Assembly: GCF_002356415.1 (NCBI RefSeq)
Contig: NZ_AP018338.1
Location: forward strand, 496,001-560,000
DNA from: Streptococcus oralis subsp. tigurinus
Lineage (GTDB): Bacteria > Bacillota > Bacilli > Lactobacillales > Streptococcaceae
Length of the DNA: 64,000 nucleotides
Direction: 5' to 3'
Positions 62,070 to 64,000 of this stretch are shown piece after piece. Position numbers and translations under genes: made by a program. The notes under the pieces are model-generated. The model had not been told where the DNA came from and did no database searches. It worked only from the letters and a program-made list of their open reading frames with translations. Numbering within the stretch: the first letter of the stretch is position 1; each line of letters opens with the position of its first letter.

Positions 62070-63062
62070 ATGGCAATGATAGAAGTGGAACATCTCCAGA
62101 AAAATTTTGTGAAGACTGTTAAAGAACCGGGATTGAAGGGGGCTTTGCGCTCCTTTATTCATCCTGAAAAGCAGACCTTTGAAGCGGTCAAGGATTTGAC
62201 TTTCGAAGTACCAAAGGGCCAAATTTTAGGCTTTATTGGAGCTAATGGTGCTGGGAAGTCGACAACTATTAAGATGCTGACAGGGATTTTAAAACCGACA
62301 TCTGGTTTTTGTCGGATTAACGGCAAGATTCCGCAAGATAATCGCCAAGATTATGTTAAGGATATCGGGGTTGTCTTTGGACAACGTACCCAGCTATGGT
62401 GGGATTTGGCTCTGCAAGAGACCTATACGGTCTTGAAAGAGATTTACGATGTGCCAGATTCGCTTTTTCAGAAGCGCATGGATTTTTTGAATGAAGTCTT
62501 GGACTTGAAGGAATTTATCAAGGACCCCGTGCGAACTCTTTCACTGGGACAACGGATGCGGGCGGACATTGCGGCTTCCTTGCTTCACAATCCCAAGGTT
62601 CTCTTTTTAGATGAGCCGACTATTGGTCTGGATGTTTCTGTCAAGGATAACATTCGTCGAGCCATTACCCAGATTAATCAGGAGGAAGAAACAACCATCC
62701 TCTTGACCACTCATGACTTGAGTGATATTGAGCAACTTTGTGATCGGATTTTCATGATTGACAAGGGGCAGGAGATTTTTGATGGAACGGTGAGTCAACT
62801 CAAGGAAACCTTTGGCAAGATGAAGACTCTTTCCTTTGAATTGGTGCCAGGGCAAAGTCATCTCCTTTCTCACTATGAAGGCTTTCCTGATATGACTATT
62901 GATAGACAAGGGAATAGCCTTAATATTGAATTTGATAGTTCCTGCTACCAGTCAGCTGATATTATCAAGCAAACCCTGTCTGATTTTGAAATCCGCGATT
63001 TGAAGATGGTGGATACGGATATCGAGGATATTATCCGTCGCTTCTATCGAAAGGAGCTCTAA
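62070..63062 (+). CDS. ABC-2 type transporter ATP-binding protein
   Basis: 330 residues. Walker A GANGAGKST (about 56-64), signature LSLGQRMRADIA (serine-leucine-glycine form common in this subfamily), Walker B VLFLDEPTIGLDV, H-loop TTHDLSD. The C-terminal ~90 residues form an extra domain. The N-terminus MIEVEHLQKNF and the insert GLKGALRSFIHPEKQ are typical of the ATPase that works with DUF990-type permeases. GGGAGAG precedes the ATG. The permease gene follows after one base. Substrate unknown. Confidence 0.9.
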   Translation: MAMIEVEHLQKNFVKTVKEPGLKGALRSFIHPEKQTFEAVKDLTFEVPKGQILGFIGANGAGKSTTIKMLTGILKPTSGFCRINGKIPQDNRQDYVKDIGVVFGQRTQLWWDLALQETYTVLKEIYDVPDSLFQKRMDFLNEVLDLKEFIKDPVRTLSLGQRMRADIAASLLHNPKVLFLDEPTIGLDVSVKDNIRRAITQINQEEETTILLTTHDLSDIEQLCDRIFMIDKGQEIFDGTVSQLKETFGKMKTLSFELVPGQSHLLSHYEGFPDMTIDRQGNSLNIEFDSSCYQSADIIKQTLSDFEIRDLKMVDTDIEDIIRRFYRKEL

Positions 63063-63063
63063 G

Positions 63064-63882
63064 ATGGTCAAATTGTGGAGACGTTATAAACCCTTTATCA
63101 ATGCAGGGGTTCAGGAGTTGATTACCTATCGAGTCAACTTTCTCCTTTATCGGATTGGCGATGTCATGGGTGCTTTTGTGGCCTTTTATCTCTGGAAGGC
63201 GGTCTTTGATTCCTCGCAAGATTCTTTGATTCAAGGCTTCAGCATGGCGGATATCACCCTCTACATCATCATGAGTTTTGTGACCCATATTTTGACTAGG
63301 TCGGATTCTTCCTTTATGATTGGTGATGAGGTCAAGGATGGTTCCATTATCATGCGTTTGTTGAGACCAGTGCATTTTGCAGCTTCGTACCTCTTTACGG
63401 AACTTGGATCCAAGTGGTTGATTTTTATCTCTGTTGGACTGCCATTTTTAAGTGTTATTGTATTGATGAAAATCTTATCTGGGCAAGGGGTTGTAGAAGT
63501 GCTAGGATTAACCATCCTTTATCTCTTTAGCTTAACCCTAGCCTACCTGATCAACTTTTTCTTTAATATCTGCTTTGGATTTTCAGCCTTTGTATTTAAA
63601 AATCTATGGGGTTCCAATCTACTCAAGACTTCCATAGTGGCCTTTATGTCTGGAAGCTTGATTCCCTTGGCTTTTTTTCCTAAGGTGGTTTCAGATATTC
63701 TGTCCTTCTTGCCTTTCTCATCCTTGATCTATACTCCGGTCATGATTATCGTTGGGAAATACGATGCTAGTCGGATTCTTCATGCGCTTTTGCTTCAGTT
63801 TTTCTGGCTCTTAGTGATGGTGGGTCTGTCTCAGTTGATTTGGAAACGAGTCCAGTCCTTCATCACTATTCAGGGAGGTTAG
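63064..63882 (+). CDS. ABC-2 type transporter permease (first)
   Basis: 272 residues with about six membrane segments. It begins RRYKPFINAGVQELITYRVN, a pattern shared by DUF990-type ABC-2 permeases, and contains LRPVHFAASYLFTELGSKWL. It follows the ATPase by one base and precedes a second permease by one base, so the three genes form an operon. Export or lipid-related roles are possible; substrate unknown. Confidence 0.85.
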   Translation: MVKLWRRYKPFINAGVQELITYRVNFLLYRIGDVMGAFVAFYLWKAVFDSSQDSLIQGFSMADITLYIIMSFVTHILTRSDSSFMIGDEVKDGSIIMRLLRPVHFAASYLFTELGSKWLIFISVGLPFLSVIVLMKILSGQGVVEVLGLTILYLFSLTLAYLINFFFNICFGFSAFVFKNLWGSNLLKTSIVAFMSGSLIPLAFFPKVVSDILSFLPFSSLIYTPVMIIVGKYDASRILHALLLQFFWLLVMVGLSQLIWKRVQSFITIQGG

Positions 63883-63883
63883 T

Positions 63884-64000
63884 ATGAAAAAATATCAACG
63901 CATGCATCTGATTTTTATCAGACAATACATCAAGCAAATCATGGAATACAAGGTGGATTTTGTGGTTGGTGTGCTAGGAGTTTTTTTGACCCAAGGTCTG
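63884..64000 (+). CDS. ABC-2 type transporter permease (second), partial
   Basis: 39 codons are visible before the window ends, starting MKKYQRMHLIFIRQYIKQIM and then EYKVDFVVGVLGVFLTQGL. The basic N-terminus followed by a hydrophobic segment resembles the partner permease. CAGGGAGG precedes the ATG. It probably forms the heterodimeric channel with the preceding permease. Confidence 0.8.
   Translation, partial: MKKYQRMHLIFIRQYIKQIMEYKVDFVVGVLGVFLTQGL

Noticed and set aside
1..64000. CRISPR arrays, prophage or intact insertion sequences
   Set aside because: No regularly spaced repeats, transposase or phage structural frames are present.

Overview
The window is chromosomal DNA of a low-GC Gram-positive bacterium, almost certainly a viridans streptococcus of the mitis group (Streptococcus mitis / oralis / pneumoniae). 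Evidence: murM-murN, a vex1-vex2-vex3-vncR-vncS locus beside class II fba, murT-gatD, dpr, codY next to a nicotinamidase-like gene, BOX-type repeats, and extended -10 promoters (TGnTATAAT). There is no rRNA, CRISPR array, prophage or intact insertion sequence.

Layout. 1-5.5 kb: DUF389 membrane protein; T-box-controlled P-loop gene (frameshifted) plus thrS; small membrane protein; metallophosphoesterase. 5.5-8.2 kb: Rrf2 regulator, DUF218 protein, nucleotidyltransferase. 8.3-11.3 kb: four-gene amino-acid ABC importer behind a near-ideal GlnR operator. 11.4-17.1 kb: recJ, RNase J2, estA, membrane-anchored matrixin-type protease. 17.3-20.1 kb: AT-rich murM-murN, bracketed by the protease gene and a copied remnant of its 3' end. 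20.2-25.7 kb: uvrC and a second metallophosphoesterase, nitroreductase, pepV, a UDG-like gene. 25.8-32 kb: rhodanese with a stop codon, brnQ, DUF1307 lipoprotein, pepA, HIT protein, ldcB, rplK-rplA. 32-39.8 kb: apt, metA-dnaD, tpiA, heterodimeric ABC exporter, dpr. 39.9-44.3 kb: phnA-like gene, Pr6Pr protein, MFS permease, truA-thiD-ECF S component. 44.4-49.2 kb (minus strand): pepQ, murT-gatD, RclA/Har-type flavoprotein. 49.4-52.9 kb: DEAD-box helicase with a structured leader, codY-pncA, tRNA-Leu(AAG). 53.3-60.1 kb: vex/vnc locus and fba. 60.2-64 kb: frameshifted alpha/beta hydrolase, histidine phosphatase, ABC-2 transporter running off the window.

Functionally the window is mostly core. 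Nitrogen and amino-acid supply stands out: GlnR-box importer, CodY, brnQ, peptidases pepV/pepA/pepQ, and metA with a Met-box. So does peptidoglycan: murM/murN branching, murT/gatD amidation, and ldcB trimming. RNA and DNA maintenance genes (recJ, uvrC, RNase J2, the DEAD-box helicase, truA) and oxidative defence genes (dpr, flavoprotein) make up most of the rest.

No wholly new multi-gene system is evident. The best second-look items are: a P-loop gene sharing the threonine T-box with thrS but carrying a homopolymer frameshift; a protease tail duplicated on the far side of murMN; a branched 5' leader on the DEAD-box helicase gene; a diverged BOX-like element inside the rplK-rplA spacer; promoters placed so that uvrC, truA, murT and the hydrolase gene would be leaderless; and a BOX where Pep27 would be expected between vex3 and vncR. 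All comparisons with other genomes are from memory.
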